A stretch of DNA of 64,000 nt from JABDMH01 sp965223025. Lineage in GTDB: Bacteria; Bacteroidota; Bacteroidia; Chitinophagales; Saprospiraceae. The notes under the pieces are model-generated. The model saw only the letters and a list, made by a program, of their open reading frames with translations, was not told the DNA's origin and did no database searches. A program made the position numbers and the translations under genes. Every line of letters begins with the position of its first letter. Within the stretch, counting starts at the first letter, position 1. Below are positions 26,688 to 35,579 of this stretch, one piece after another. The stretch is taken from contig CBDCVP010000021.1 of the NCBI GenBank assembly GCA_965223025.1, forward strand, positions 372,001-436,000, read 5' to 3'.

Positions 26688-28064
26688 ATGAAGAAATTTA
26701 TCGACACCATTAGGAATATTTGGAAGATCAAAGATCTGCGTCAGCGCATCATATTTACGATGGGTATGATTGCGGTGTATAGATTTGGTTCCTTTGTGGT
26801 CCTTCCTGGTGTTGATCCTTCTGTCTTGGCTCAAGATCCCAATCAAGGAGCAACCGACCTCTTAGGACTGATAAACATGTTCTCAGGAGGATCTTTTAAT
26901 CGAGCAGCGGTATTTGCCTTGGGAATCATGCCGTATATCACGGCCTCGATCATCATTCAGTTGCTGGGGTTTGCTGTACCTTATTTTCAGCGATTGCAAC
27001 AGAAAGAGGGAGAATCGGGTCGTAAGAAGATTACCCAAATTACCCGACTTCTTACGCTGGCCATTACCCTGGTGCAGGGAGGGGCATATCTCACCTACAT
27101 CAGACAGCAAGGCGCAGTAGATGCATCGGTTCCTCCCGGAGTATTCTGGATTGCCAACATCATTATCCTCTCGACAGGTACCATCTTTGCCATGTGGTTG
27201 GGTGAGAAAATAACGGATCGTGGTATCGGTAATGGCATCTCCATTCTGATCATGATTGGGATCATCGCCACACTCCCGAGTTCATTCATTTATGAATTCC
27301 AGTCCCAGCTGAGTAGTGGTGGTCTGATCATATTTGTCATGGAGCTTGCAGCACTATTTTTTGTGACAGCCGCCACAGTTCTGGTGATACAAGGTATCCG
27401 AAAAATACCACTGCAGTTTGCTAAGCGGATGATAGGCAGAGGCAACATAAATATGCCGGTGGCTGGGAGTCGCGATTATATCCCTGTGAAGGTCGCAGCA
27501 GCTGGGGTGATGCCGATCATTTTTGCTCAGGCCATCATGTTTTTACCAGCCACCGTGGCGGGTTTTATTGGGGGTGATTCAGGTACTGATCTGGCTGCCA
27601 ATACATTGGTCAGGAATCTATCTGACCCTTTTGCGGTGCCTTACAACCTGATTTATTTCGTGTTGGTGGTGGCTTTTACTTTCGTATATACGGCACTGTT
27701 GGTCAATCCTCAGCAGTATGCCGATCACCTAAAGCGCCAGAACGCCTTTATACCTGGGGTGAAGCCGGGCAAACCAACGGCAGATTTTATCGATTCAGTA
27801 ACCACTCGAGTCACTTTGCCAGGGTCCCTTTTCTTGGGACTGATTGCGATTTTGCCTGCCATAGTCTATTTGCTGTTTAATGTGAATCAGGGATTCGCAC
27901 TCTTTTTTGGAGGAACCTCATTGCTGATTATGGTCGGGGTAGTCCTCGATACTTTGCAGCAGATCGAAAGTCATCTGTTGATGAGGAAGTACGACGGGCT
28001 TGTCAAATCGGGCAAATTGAAAGGCAGGTCTTCCTCCATGCAGACCATCGGATCTGACCTCTAG
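26688..28064 (+). CDS. secY: preprotein translocase subunit SecY
   Basis: Channel subunit of the Sec translocon, 458 residues with ten membrane helices. Typical: RFGSFVVLPGVDPSV, GIMPYITASIIIQLL, WLGEKITDRGIGNGIS, FTFVYTALLVNPQQYADHLKRQNAFIPGVKPGKPT region and the last-helix segment GTSLLIMVGVVLDTLQQIESHL. It exports the signal-peptide proteins of this window, including T9SS cargo. Confidence 0.97.
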   Translation: MKKFIDTIRNIWKIKDLRQRIIFTMGMIAVYRFGSFVVLPGVDPSVLAQDPNQGATDLLGLINMFSGGSFNRAAVFALGIMPYITASIIIQLLGFAVPYFQRLQQKEGESGRKKITQITRLLTLAITLVQGGAYLTYIRQQGAVDASVPPGVFWIANIIILSTGTIFAMWLGEKITDRGIGNGISILIMIGIIATLPSSFIYEFQSQLSSGGLIIFVMELAALFFVTAATVLVIQGIRKIPLQFAKRMIGRGNINMPVAGSRDYIPVKVAAAGVMPIIFAQAIMFLPATVAGFIGGDSGTDLAANTLVRNLSDPFAVPYNLIYFVLVVAFTFVYTALLVNPQQYADHLKRQNAFIPGVKPGKPTADFIDSVTTRVTLPGSLFLGLIAILPAIVYLLFNVNQGFALFFGGTSLLIMVGVVLDTLQQIESHLLMRKYDGLVKSGKLKGRSSSMQTIGSDL

Positions 28065-28173
28065 ATTCGATCTACCCAATAATGGTCGTGCCACTCGTAC
28101 AGAAACTGAAGAAACAGAGCACTGGTCCAGTCGTTGCTCAGCACTTGGTGGCTGGCGCATAACTTTGGCGAAG

Positions 28174-28983
28174 ATGATCCTATACAAGTCTAAGGAAGAG
28201 ATAGAACAAATTCGTCGCAGTTGCCTGATCGTAAGTGAATCACTGACAAGAGTGGCGGAACTTCTAAAGCCGGGTATCAGCGGTCTCGTCATTGACTCTG
28301 CAGCGGAGGAAGTGATCCGTGACCATGGAGCTTTGCCGGGTTTTAAGGGCTTCAATGGCTTTCCATCCACCTTGTGCATCTCTAAAAACGAGGCAGTGGT
28401 ACATGGTATACCCAATGATGATCCCTTTGAAGAAGGCGATATCTTATCGATCGATTGTGGAGCCTTATTTGATGGTTATTACGGTGATTCTGCTTATACT
28501 TTCGCATTGGGTGAAGTCGACGAGGCTGTGATGCAGCTGCTGGCAGTGACCCGAGAATCGCTATATCAAGGCATTTCAGTTGCAGTAGATGGCAATCGAA
28601 TGGGAGATATTGGATATGCCGTACAGCACTACTGTGAGCAAGCTCACAAGTATAGCATTGTGCGTGAGCTAGTCGGACACGGGATAGGCGAATCATTGCA
28701 TGAGGCCCCAGAAGTGCCTAACTATGGAAGGAGAGGGATGGGTACCAAGCTAAAAGAGGGATTGGTCATTGCCATCGAACCGATGGTCAATATGGGAAGG
28801 AAGCGAGTGGTACAGGCAAGCGATGGCTGGACCATCCGTACCAAAGATGGTAAACCATCTGCACATTTCGAACACACCATCGCGATTGGCAGGCATGAAG
28901 CGGATATCTTATCAGATCACCAGATGATCGAAGCAACCATCAAAAATAACGCGAATCTTAAGGAAGTTTCACTAAAAAATTAG
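28174..28983 (+). CDS. map: methionine aminopeptidase type I
   Basis: Removes the initiator methionine from nascent proteins. I start at the ATG at 28174, giving 269 residues and the usual opening MILYKSKEEIEQIR; a TTG at 28165 is less likely. Metal ligand regions are visible: LSIDCGALFDGYYGDSAYTF (two Asp), GHGIGESLHEAPEVPN (His), IAIEPMV (Glu) and HFEHTIAI (Glu). Confidence 0.95.
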   Translation: MILYKSKEEIEQIRRSCLIVSESLTRVAELLKPGISGLVIDSAAEEVIRDHGALPGFKGFNGFPSTLCISKNEAVVHGIPNDDPFEEGDILSIDCGALFDGYYGDSAYTFALGEVDEAVMQLLAVTRESLYQGISVAVDGNRMGDIGYAVQHYCEQAHKYSIVRELVGHGIGESLHEAPEVPNYGRRGMGTKLKEGLVIAIEPMVNMGRKRVVQASDGWTIRTKDGKPSAHFEHTIAIGRHEADILSDHQMIEATIKNNANLKEVSLKN

Positions 28984-29008
28984 ATATTTGCACTCCGAAT
29001 TTTGGCAT

Positions 29009-29227
29009 ATGGCAAAACAGGAGTTGATAAAACAGGATGGGATCATTGAAGAAGCACTATCAAATGCCATGTTTAGGGTGCGTCTCGAAAACGATCATGA
29101 GATCGTAGCCACGATCTCTGGCAAGATGCGTATGCACTATATACGCATTTTACCCGGAGACAAAGTTTTGGTAGAAATGTCTCCCTACGATTTGAGTAGA
29201 GGTAGAATAATATATAGGTATAAATAA
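29009..29227 (+). CDS. infA: translation initiation factor IF-1
   Basis: OB-fold factor of 72 residues that occupies the A site during initiation. The start is the ATG at 29009 (MAKQELIKQDGIIEEAL). ISGKMRMHYIRILPGDKV and SPYDLSRGRIIYRYK are diagnostic. It sits 6 nt before rpmJ. Confidence 0.97.
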   Translation: MAKQELIKQDGIIEEALSNAMFRVRLENDHEIVATISGKMRMHYIRILPGDKVLVEMSPYDLSRGRIIYRYK

Positions 29228-29233
29228 TTTGTT

Positions 29234-29350
29234 ATGAAAGTTAGAGCTTCCGTTAAGAAAAGGTCTAGTGACTGCAAGATCGTCAGAAGAAAGGGCAAAT
29301 TATATGTGATCAATAAAAAGAACCCGAAGTTCAAACAACGACAAGGATAA
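29234..29350 (+). CDS. rpmJ: 50S ribosomal protein L36, zinc-free form
   Basis: A 38-residue frame. MKVRASVKKRSSDCKIVRRK and the end KFKQRQG are L36. Only one cysteine remains of the usual three-Cys one-His zinc site, so this is the C-minus form, which needs no zinc. Confidence 0.96.
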   Translation: MKVRASVKKRSSDCKIVRRKGKLYVINKKNPKFKQRQG

Positions 29351-29361
29351 ATCAATAACAT

Positions 29362-29739
29362 ATGGCCAGAATAGCAGGTGTAGACTTACCGCGGGCAAAA
29401 AGAGGTGTGATAGGACTTACCTATATTTTTGGGATAGGAAGATCGCGAGCCGGTGAGATACTCGCTAAAGCTGGCATCGACGAGCATACCAAAGTTCAAG
29501 ATTGGACAGACGACAATGTGCGCACGATCGCTAGCATCATACAAGATGATTTTACGGTGGAAGGTGAGCTCAGATCTGAGGTGCAGCTCAATATCAAGCG
29601 CCTGATGGATATAGCCAGTTATCGTGGTCTTAGACATCGTCGCGGACTACCGGTGAGGGGTCAGCGTACCAAGACAAACGCCAGGACGAGAAAGGGTAGA
29701 CGCAAAACAGTAGCCAACAAAAAGAAGGCTACCAAATAA
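29362..29739 (+). CDS. rpsM: 30S ribosomal protein S13
   Basis: Head protein of 125 residues bridging to the 50S subunit and P-site tRNA. Typical: MARIAGVDLPRAKRGVIGLT, YIFGIGRSRA, SYRGLRHRRGLPVRGQRTKTNARTRKG region. Confidence 0.97.
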   Translation: MARIAGVDLPRAKRGVIGLTYIFGIGRSRAGEILAKAGIDEHTKVQDWTDDNVRTIASIIQDDFTVEGELRSEVQLNIKRLMDIASYRGLRHRRGLPVRGQRTKTNARTRKGRRKTVANKKKATK

Positions 29740-29774
29740 TTAGAACCGCACGATTAAAACATACCATACAATCA

Positions 29775-30155
29775 ATGGCTAAGTCCAAGAAAAAGAGAAA
29801 AGTAAAAGTTGAAGCAGAGGGGCTTGTTTACATCAAAGCAAGCTTTAATAATATCATCATTTCGCTGACCAATAAGCAAGGCCAAGTAATATCATGGTCA
29901 TCCGCCGGTAAATCTGGTTTTCGAGGATCTAAGAAAAACACCCCATATGCGGCCCAGATAGCTGCTTCAGATGCTGCAAAGCAAGCTTTTGATGCAGGGA
30001 TGCGCACAGCTGAAGTCTTTGTCAAAGGGCCTGGATCAGGACGGGAAGCTGCCATTCGAGCGATTGACAATGTGGGGATCAAGATTAGGCGAATACAGGA
30101 TGTGACCCCCATTCCTCATAATGGATGTCGTCCTCCAAAACGAAGGAGGGTCTAG
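29775..30155 (+). CDS. rpsK: 30S ribosomal protein S11
   Basis: Platform protein of 126 residues near the Shine-Dalgarno helix: SFNNIIISLTNKQGQVISWSS region, FRGSKKNTPYAAQIAA, and the end PIPHNGCRPPKRRRV. Normal length. Confidence 0.97.
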   Translation: MAKSKKKRKVKVEAEGLVYIKASFNNIIISLTNKQGQVISWSSAGKSGFRGSKKNTPYAAQIAASDAAKQAFDAGMRTAEVFVKGPGSGREAAIRAIDNVGIKIRRIQDVTPIPHNGCRPPKRRRV

Positions 30156-30190
30156 CGCTCAGATATTCAGAAAACTTTCGAAAAAAGAAC

Positions 30191-30802
30191 ATGGCAAGAT
30201 ATACTGGTCCCAAAACAAAAAAATCTAGAGCCTTCGGCCAACCCATCTTTGGTTTTGATAAGAACTATGAGAAGCGCAAGTACGGCCCGGGAGAGCATGG
30301 AAACAAGCGCAGGAGACGTCAAAAATCTGACTATGCGGTGCAGCTCATGGAGAAACAAAAGGCTAAATATACTTACGGTGTACTGGAGCGTCAGTTTAGA
30401 AACCTTTTTAAGAAAGCAAGTAGTAAGGGGGGGGTGACTGGTGAAGTACTCTTTCAGCTGTTAGAATCTAGGTTGGACAACACGGTGTTTAGGTTAGGAT
30501 TAGCACCGACCAGACGTGCAGCCCGGCAATTTGTTTCGCATAAGCACATAATGGTCAATGGTGTGGTAACCAACGTGCCATCATGCTTGCTCCGCCCCGG
30601 TGATGTAGTGTCTGTCAGAAACAAATCTCAGGGTATGGAGGCCATCAAGGAGTCTGTGGGATCTAAATCTGATGTCCGAAAATTTCCCTGGCTAGAGTTT
30701 AGTGCAGATAAGATGCAGGGAAGGTTTTTGGAGTATCCCAACCGTGAGCAGATCCCAGAAAACATCAACGAACAGTTGATTGTTGAGTTGTATTCTAAGT
30801 AA
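30191..30802 (+). CDS. rpsD: 30S ribosomal protein S4
   Basis: Primary 16S-binding protein of 203 residues. The start is the ATG at 30191 (MARYTGPKTKKSRAFG); the frame stays open upstream but that part overlaps rpsK and is not S4-like. The S4 domain (SRLDNTVFRLGLAPTRRAARQ) is intact, and the N-terminus lacks zinc cysteines. Confidence 0.97.
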   Translation: MARYTGPKTKKSRAFGQPIFGFDKNYEKRKYGPGEHGNKRRRRQKSDYAVQLMEKQKAKYTYGVLERQFRNLFKKASSKGGVTGEVLFQLLESRLDNTVFRLGLAPTRRAARQFVSHKHIMVNGVVTNVPSCLLRPGDVVSVRNKSQGMEAIKESVGSKSDVRKFPWLEFSADKMQGRFLEYPNREQIPENINEQLIVELYSK

Positions 30803-30859
30803 TCGAGTTGACATTAGCGTCCAACGGACATTTCCATAACTACTGAATCAGTTGAAATC

Positions 30860-31858
30860 ATGAGCGTACTTAATTTTCAGAAACCTGATAAGATCATTCT
30901 GCAAAAATCGGATGAGTTTGAAGGCACCTTTGAATTCAAACCTTTGGAGCCGGGATTTGGTCAGACCATCGGCAATTCGCTGCGGAGAGTATTGCTGTCC
31001 TCATTAGAGGGATTTGCGATCTCGTCGGTACGACTGGCTGGTATCGATCATGAGTTTTCGACGATCAAGGGAGTAATGGAAGATGTAGTAGACATCATCC
31101 TAAACATCAAGCAGATTCGCTTGAAACCCGATATTATTGATGGGGATCTGAGCGAGGAGAAAATCTATATCACTTTACGCGGCAAGGAGGAGTTTAAAGC
31201 CGGTGATATTGAAGAGCACACCAACATCTTCAAGATCATGAATCCCGATCTGCATATCTGCTTTATGGATGCAGCGGTTAATCTCGAGATGGAGTTTACG
31301 GTGACCAAGGGAAGGGGATATGTGCCAGCAGATGATAACCTACCCAAGGATGCACCCATAGGTGTTATTCCCGTCGATGCAATCTATACTCCGATCAAAA
31401 ATGTCTCTTATCAGATTGAGAATACCCGTGTGGGACAACAAACCGACTACGAGAAGTTGACCATCAGTGTTAAGACAGACGGTACCATTCATCCTGAAGA
31501 GGCCATCAAAGAAGCATCGCGCATTATGATTCAGCATCTCATCTTAATTACCGATGAAAACATCACTTTTGATGATGCCACTCGCAGTGAGGAAACCGTC
31601 GTGGACGAGCATATCCTGCATATGCGTAAGTTGCTCAAGACTTCCCTGGAAGACCTGGACTTGTCGGTTAGAGCATATAACTGTCTGAAGGCTGCCAAAA
31701 TCAATTCATTAGGTGAATTGGTACAGTATGAAATGCACGAGCTTTTGAAGTTCAGGAATTTTGGTAAGAAATCACTCGTCGAGATTGAGGAGCTGCTTGC
31801 CAACAAAAGCTTAACTTTCGGAATGGACCTAGCTCCATATAAACTCGATGAGGACTAG
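30860..31858 (+). CDS. rpoA: RNA polymerase alpha subunit
   Basis: Assembly platform of RNA polymerase, 332 residues. The N-terminal dimerisation domain shows KPLEPGFGQTIGNSLRRVLLSS; after a linker the C-terminal DNA-binding domain has LDLSVRAYNCLKAAKINSLGEL and FGKKSLVEIEELL. Between rpsD (57 nt) and rplQ (99 nt). Confidence 0.98.
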   Translation: MSVLNFQKPDKIILQKSDEFEGTFEFKPLEPGFGQTIGNSLRRVLLSSLEGFAISSVRLAGIDHEFSTIKGVMEDVVDIILNIKQIRLKPDIIDGDLSEEKIYITLRGKEEFKAGDIEEHTNIFKIMNPDLHICFMDAAVNLEMEFTVTKGRGYVPADDNLPKDAPIGVIPVDAIYTPIKNVSYQIENTRVGQQTDYEKLTISVKTDGTIHPEEAIKEASRIMIQHLILITDENITFDDATRSEETVVDEHILHMRKLLKTSLEDLDLSVRAYNCLKAAKINSLGELVQYEMHELLKFRNFGKKSLVEIEELLANKSLTFGMDLAPYKLDED

Positions 31859-31957
31859 CATACTCAGGACAGCAATTTTTTAACATGTGCAATAACTCCA
31901 GTTGATTTTGATCCTGGCGTGTTGCGATGATCCAAGTTTTTTTATCAAAAAGCAATT

Positions 31958-32437
31958 ATGAGACACGCAAAGAAGTTTAACCAGCTCGGGAGAAAAAAGG
32001 GACACCGCAGAGCAACCCTGGCCAACCTAGCCATAGCCCTAATCGAACATAAAAGGATCACTACGACCCTGGCTAAGGCGAAAGCCCTCAGACGATATAT
32101 TGAGCCCCTTCTTACCAAGGCCAAGACTAACAGCACCCACTCGCGCCGCACCGTATTTGCGTATCTGCAAAACAAAGATGCCATCAAGGAACTATTCGGA
32201 CCCGTGGCCGATGCCATCAGTACCCGACCAGGTGGCTATACTAGAGTCATCAAGACTGGTTTTCGAGCCAGCGATGCTGCTGATATGGCATTGATAGAGC
32301 TGGTAGATTTTAATACCGTCTACACCAACGAAAAATCTGTAAGTAGAGGTAGACGTAGAAGGAGAAGGAGGGGTGGTAAAGGTGCCGCAGCGGCAACTGG
32401 TGTGACCAGCGCTGTGACGCCCTCTGAAGAAGAGTGA
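31958..32437 (+). CDS. rplQ: 50S ribosomal protein L17
   Basis: Protein of 159 residues near the tunnel exit: MRHAKKFNQLGRKKGHRRA and EHKRITTTLAKAKALRRYIEPL region. Compared with the usual 115 to 130 residues it has a C-terminal tail with an arginine-rich stretch (RGRRRRRRRGGKGAA) ending acidic (SEEE). Last gene of the cluster. Confidence 0.96.
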   Translation: MRHAKKFNQLGRKKGHRRATLANLAIALIEHKRITTTLAKAKALRRYIEPLLTKAKTNSTHSRRTVFAYLQNKDAIKELFGPVADAISTRPGGYTRVIKTGFRASDAADMALIELVDFNTVYTNEKSVSRGRRRRRRRGGKGAAAATGVTSAVTPSEEE

Positions 32438-32485
32438 GTGCCTCTTCCTACCGTGAGCTGTCAGCACAACATTTAGCCTTCCCAA

Positions 32486-32532
32486 AGACCCTCGAAACAA
32501 GATGAAATTCCGACCGGCAAGGGTCTGGTTTT
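32486..32532 (+). terminator. possible terminator of the ribosomal cluster
   Basis: A 7-bp stem (32486-32492 with 32520-32526) closes a 27-nt loop and is followed by GG and five T residues. It lies about 50 nt after rplQ, where an end of the long transcript is expected. The long loop makes it imperfect. Confidence 0.5.
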
Positions 32533-32580
32533 TCACGTTGGCTAGATAATGGCCACACCACCGACCATCTCTTAATCGGG

Positions 32581-32614
32581 TTGCTTTCCTAATATCAGAT
32601 TAGTTCTATATTTG
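32581..32614 (+). promoter_or_regulatory. promoter of carA-eno
   Basis: The -7 box TATATTTG (32607-32614) fits TAnnTTTG exactly, and TTG at 32581-32583 lies 23 nt upstream as a rather distant -33 element. The carA ATG follows 21 nt later, so the leader would be short. Confidence 0.65.
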
Positions 32615-32635
32615 CAGGAATTCTAACCCAACTAC

Positions 32636-33763
32636 ATGCAAGCTTCAAGGGATGACAAGGCCATTTTACTCTTACAGGATGGAACGATTTTTCACGGCAA
32701 AGCTGCCGGTAAGATTGGGACAACCACTGGAGAGATTTGCTTCAATACAGGGATGACCGGCTATCAGGAAATCTTTACCGACCCTTCCTACTTCGGACAG
32801 ATTCTCGTTGCTACCAATGCCCACATTGGCAACTATGGTACCCGAGATGTTGATACTGAATCTGATGGCATCAAGATATCCGGTTTTGTCTGCAAAAATT
32901 TCACCAACGCGTATTCAAGAGTCCTGGCAGATCGCGCCATTCAGGATTATTTTGAAGCGGAAGATCTGGTGGCCATCTATGACGTAGATACCCGTGAGAT
33001 TGTACGGCATATACGCGACAAAGGGGCCATGAATGCCATCATCTCATCGGAGATATTAGACATAAAAGAACTTGCTCGAAGACTCGAAGCCGTTCCTTCG
33101 ATGGAGGGACTAGAGTTGGCTTCCAAGGTAACCACCAAGGAAGTGTATTCCCATGGTGATGAGCAGGCCGATATCAAAGTGGCTGTCTATGATTTTGGCG
33201 TCAAGCAAAACATATTGGATTGCATCGCCGAGCGTGGAAGTTATTTGAGAGTGTTTCCTGCCACCACACCCTATGAAGAGGTCCAGGCCTGGAATCCCGA
33301 CGGATATTTTCTGTCTAACGGTCCTGGAGATCCATCGGCTATGGACTATGCCATCGATAATGCAAAAAAGATCCTCGCGACTGGTGCACCCATTTTTGGG
33401 ATTTGCCTCGGGCACCAAGTTTTAGCGCTGGCAAAGGGGGTTCCCACATTCAAGATGCATCATGGTCACCGCGGCATCAATCATCCCGTCAAAAACCTTG
33501 TGACAGGTACCTGCGAGATCACCAGCCAAAATCATGGATTTGGTGTAAAAGACCAGGGTCTGGAAGAGCATTTTAAGGACATTCGAGTCACCCATCGCAA
33601 CCTTAATGATGGCAGCGTAGAGGGCATTAGATTAAAAAACAGCTATGCCTTTTCAGTGCAATATCACCCGGAGGCAAACCCTGGGCCTCACGATGCCCGT
33701 TATCTGTTTGATGAGTTTATAACAATGATTAAGTCACATAAAAAAGAGTCCGTTTTACTATGA
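32636..33763 (+). CDS. carA: carbamoyl phosphate synthase small subunit
   Basis: Glutaminase subunit (375 residues) that supplies ammonia to CarB for carbamoyl phosphate, the precursor of arginine and pyrimidines. The N-terminal CarA domain (GTIFHGKAAG, TGMTGYQEI) is followed by a class I amidotransferase domain with nucleophile Cys257 in GICLGHQ and the His/Glu pair in QYHPEA. carB is not in the window. The stop overlaps the eno start by 4 nt (ATGA). Confidence 0.96.
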   Translation: MQASRDDKAILLLQDGTIFHGKAAGKIGTTTGEICFNTGMTGYQEIFTDPSYFGQILVATNAHIGNYGTRDVDTESDGIKISGFVCKNFTNAYSRVLADRAIQDYFEAEDLVAIYDVDTREIVRHIRDKGAMNAIISSEILDIKELARRLEAVPSMEGLELASKVTTKEVYSHGDEQADIKVAVYDFGVKQNILDCIAERGSYLRVFPATTPYEEVQAWNPDGYFLSNGPGDPSAMDYAIDNAKKILATGAPIFGICLGHQVLALAKGVPTFKMHHGHRGINHPVKNLVTGTCEITSQNHGFGVKDQGLEEHFKDIRVTHRNLNDGSVEGIRLKNSYAFSVQYHPEANPGPHDARYLFDEFITMIKSHKKESVLL

Positions 33764-35049
33764 GCAGCATTATTGATATTCGATCGCGAGAGATCCTGGA
33801 TTCAAGAGGAAATCCTACTGTAGAAGTCGAAGTCCTAACTGAAATGGGAGCCATTGGGCGAGCCGCAGTGCCGTCAGGTGCATCCACCGGCAAGTATGAA
33901 GCGGTAGAACTTCGTGATGGTGACAAAGAACGATTCCTCGGTAAAGGAGTGCAGAAGGCTTGTCAATACATTGAAGATGCCATTTCAGAAGCGCTGATCG
34001 GTGTGGATGTGAGAGATCAGGTGTACCTAGATCAACTCATGATCGAGCTGGATGGCACGGAGAATAAGTCAAAATTAGGAGCCAATGCGATCCTCGGCGT
34101 CAGTCTGGCTGCCGCCAAGGCTGCGGCAACCGAATCGGACCTCCCATTGTATAAATATTTGGGTGGTGTCAATGCTCACGTCCTTCCAGTACCCATGATG
34201 AACATATTGAACGGAGGATCACACGCCGACAATAGCATTGATTTTCAGGAGTTTATGGTGATGCCTGTGGGTGCAGATCGCTTTTCTGAAGGTCTGCGTA
34301 TGGGCGTACAAGTGTTTCATCATTTGAAGAAGGTGCTCAACGACATGGGGCATTCTACCAATGTGGGTGATGAAGGAGGGTTTGCGCCCAATCTGTCATC
34401 AAACCAAGAAGCTATTGAAACGGTGTTGAAAGCCATAGAGGTGGCAGGTTATCGACCAGGTGAAGATGTGATGATCGCTATGGACGCTGCGGCCTCTGAG
34501 TTTTATGATGCGAAGGAGAGCATCTATCACTTTCATCAGTCTACAGGCGACAAGCTGACGAGCAGTGAAATGGTGGATTACTGGAAGGAGTGGACGAATC
34601 AATATCCGATATTATCCATTGAAGACGGCCTCGATGAAGATGATTGGGAAGGGTGGCAACAATTGACAAAATCTGTGGGTGACAGAGTCCAGCTGGTGGG
34701 TGATGACCTCTATGTCACGAATACCAAAAGATTGCAGAGGGGAATTGATACGAAAGCGGGCAATTCCATCCTCATAAAAGTCAATCAGATCGGTTCTCTG
34801 TCAGAAACTATTGATGCTGTGCAACTGGCTACCAAGCACAGCATGACCAGCATCATCAGTCACCGATCAGGTGAGACGGAAGATACCACCATTGCAGATT
34901 TGGCGGTGGCCCTCAATACAGGCCAGATTAAGACCGGTTCTGCATCGCGCTCAGATCGCATAGCAAAGTATAATCAACTCTTAAGAATCGAGGAGCAATT
35001 GGGAGAATGTGCCAAATACCCGGGTAGAGATCTACTTAGATCACATTAA
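33760..35049 (+). CDS. eno: enolase
   Basis: Glycolytic 2-phosphoglycerate dehydratase, 429 residues. Typical: REILDSRGNPTVEVEV, GANAILGVSLA, the metal Asp/Glu in MDAAASEF and ILSIEDGLDEDDW, GDDLYVTN, and SHRSGETEDTTIADLAV near the catalytic lysine. Translationally coupled to carA. Confidence 0.98.
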   Translation: MSSIIDIRSREILDSRGNPTVEVEVLTEMGAIGRAAVPSGASTGKYEAVELRDGDKERFLGKGVQKACQYIEDAISEALIGVDVRDQVYLDQLMIELDGTENKSKLGANAILGVSLAAAKAAATESDLPLYKYLGGVNAHVLPVPMMNILNGGSHADNSIDFQEFMVMPVGADRFSEGLRMGVQVFHHLKKVLNDMGHSTNVGDEGGFAPNLSSNQEAIETVLKAIEVAGYRPGEDVMIAMDAAASEFYDAKESIYHFHQSTGDKLTSSEMVDYWKEWTNQYPILSIEDGLDEDDWEGWQQLTKSVGDRVQLVGDDLYVTNTKRLQRGIDTKAGNSILIKVNQIGSLSETIDAVQLATKHSMTSIISHRSGETEDTTIADLAVALNTGQIKTGSASRSDRIAKYNQLLRIEEQLGECAKYPGRDLLRSH

Positions 35050-35087
35050 ATATTATTGTTATATTTAGTGATCAGATTATCAATTGT

Positions 35088-35570
35088 ATGATGAGAGAAT
35101 ATGTGGTTCAGTTGTTCGCTTTTGTAAGGAAAAGTGCCCAGTTGTTACTCAACAAATATGTATTGGCACTGTCGATTTTCTTGGTGTGGGTATTGTTTTT
35201 TGATAGAAATGGCTCGACTCAATATATGTAAGTCACTTGGGACCAAAAGATAAGTTTTTCACAAAATTGGAACGTCATCTGACCTTGGTTAAGAATCCTA
35301 AAGTATTTGTCTGCGATGGGGCTAAATACATTTGGAATTGGGTTGAAGATAATTATCCGGGTGCTGTGCAGATCTTGGTTTGAGGCGATCATTACCCAGT
35401 GGAGTTTGAGGCAAACCATTCACCAGTTGGAGGATGAGAAAGCACACCTCCACCAAGAGATTGATGTGACGAAAGAATTGCAGGAAGATCTCACCAAGAA
35501 CCGGGAAAAGTATGCCAGGGAAAAATTCTTTATGAAGAAACCTGGTGAGCGAGTTTTTATCATTGAATAA
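35088..35570 (+). pseudogene. divIC/ftsB-like septum initiator, interrupted
   Basis: Remains of a DivIC/FtsB-type division protein. The left part (35088-35231) encodes a basic N-terminus and one membrane helix (LLNKYVLALSIFLVWVLFFDRN) and ends at TAA. The right part, in the same frame from about 35379, encodes the coiled coil and end typical of this family (ITQWSLRQTIHQLEDEKAHL, EKYAREKFFMKKPGE). Between them lie about 165 foreign bases with stops in this frame. The right part has possible starts at a TTG (35307) or ATG (35316), so a truncated protein could still be made. Its position between eno and sucD is ordinary. Confidence 0.75.
35213..35378 (+). mobile_element. transposase-derived fragment inside divIC-like gene
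   Basis: In a frame shifted relative to the host gene, these bases read LDSIYVSHLGPKDKFF and KVFVCDGAKYIWNWVEDNYP then GAVQIL, followed by a stop. The DGAxxIWxWxxxxYPxAxQI pattern is the centre of DDE transposases of the ISKra4/UPF0236 kind as I remember them. It is far too short for a whole insertion sequence, and I see no terminal inverted repeats or clear target duplication. Boundaries are approximate. Confidence 0.6.
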
Positions 35571-35579
35571 AGGAAAAAC

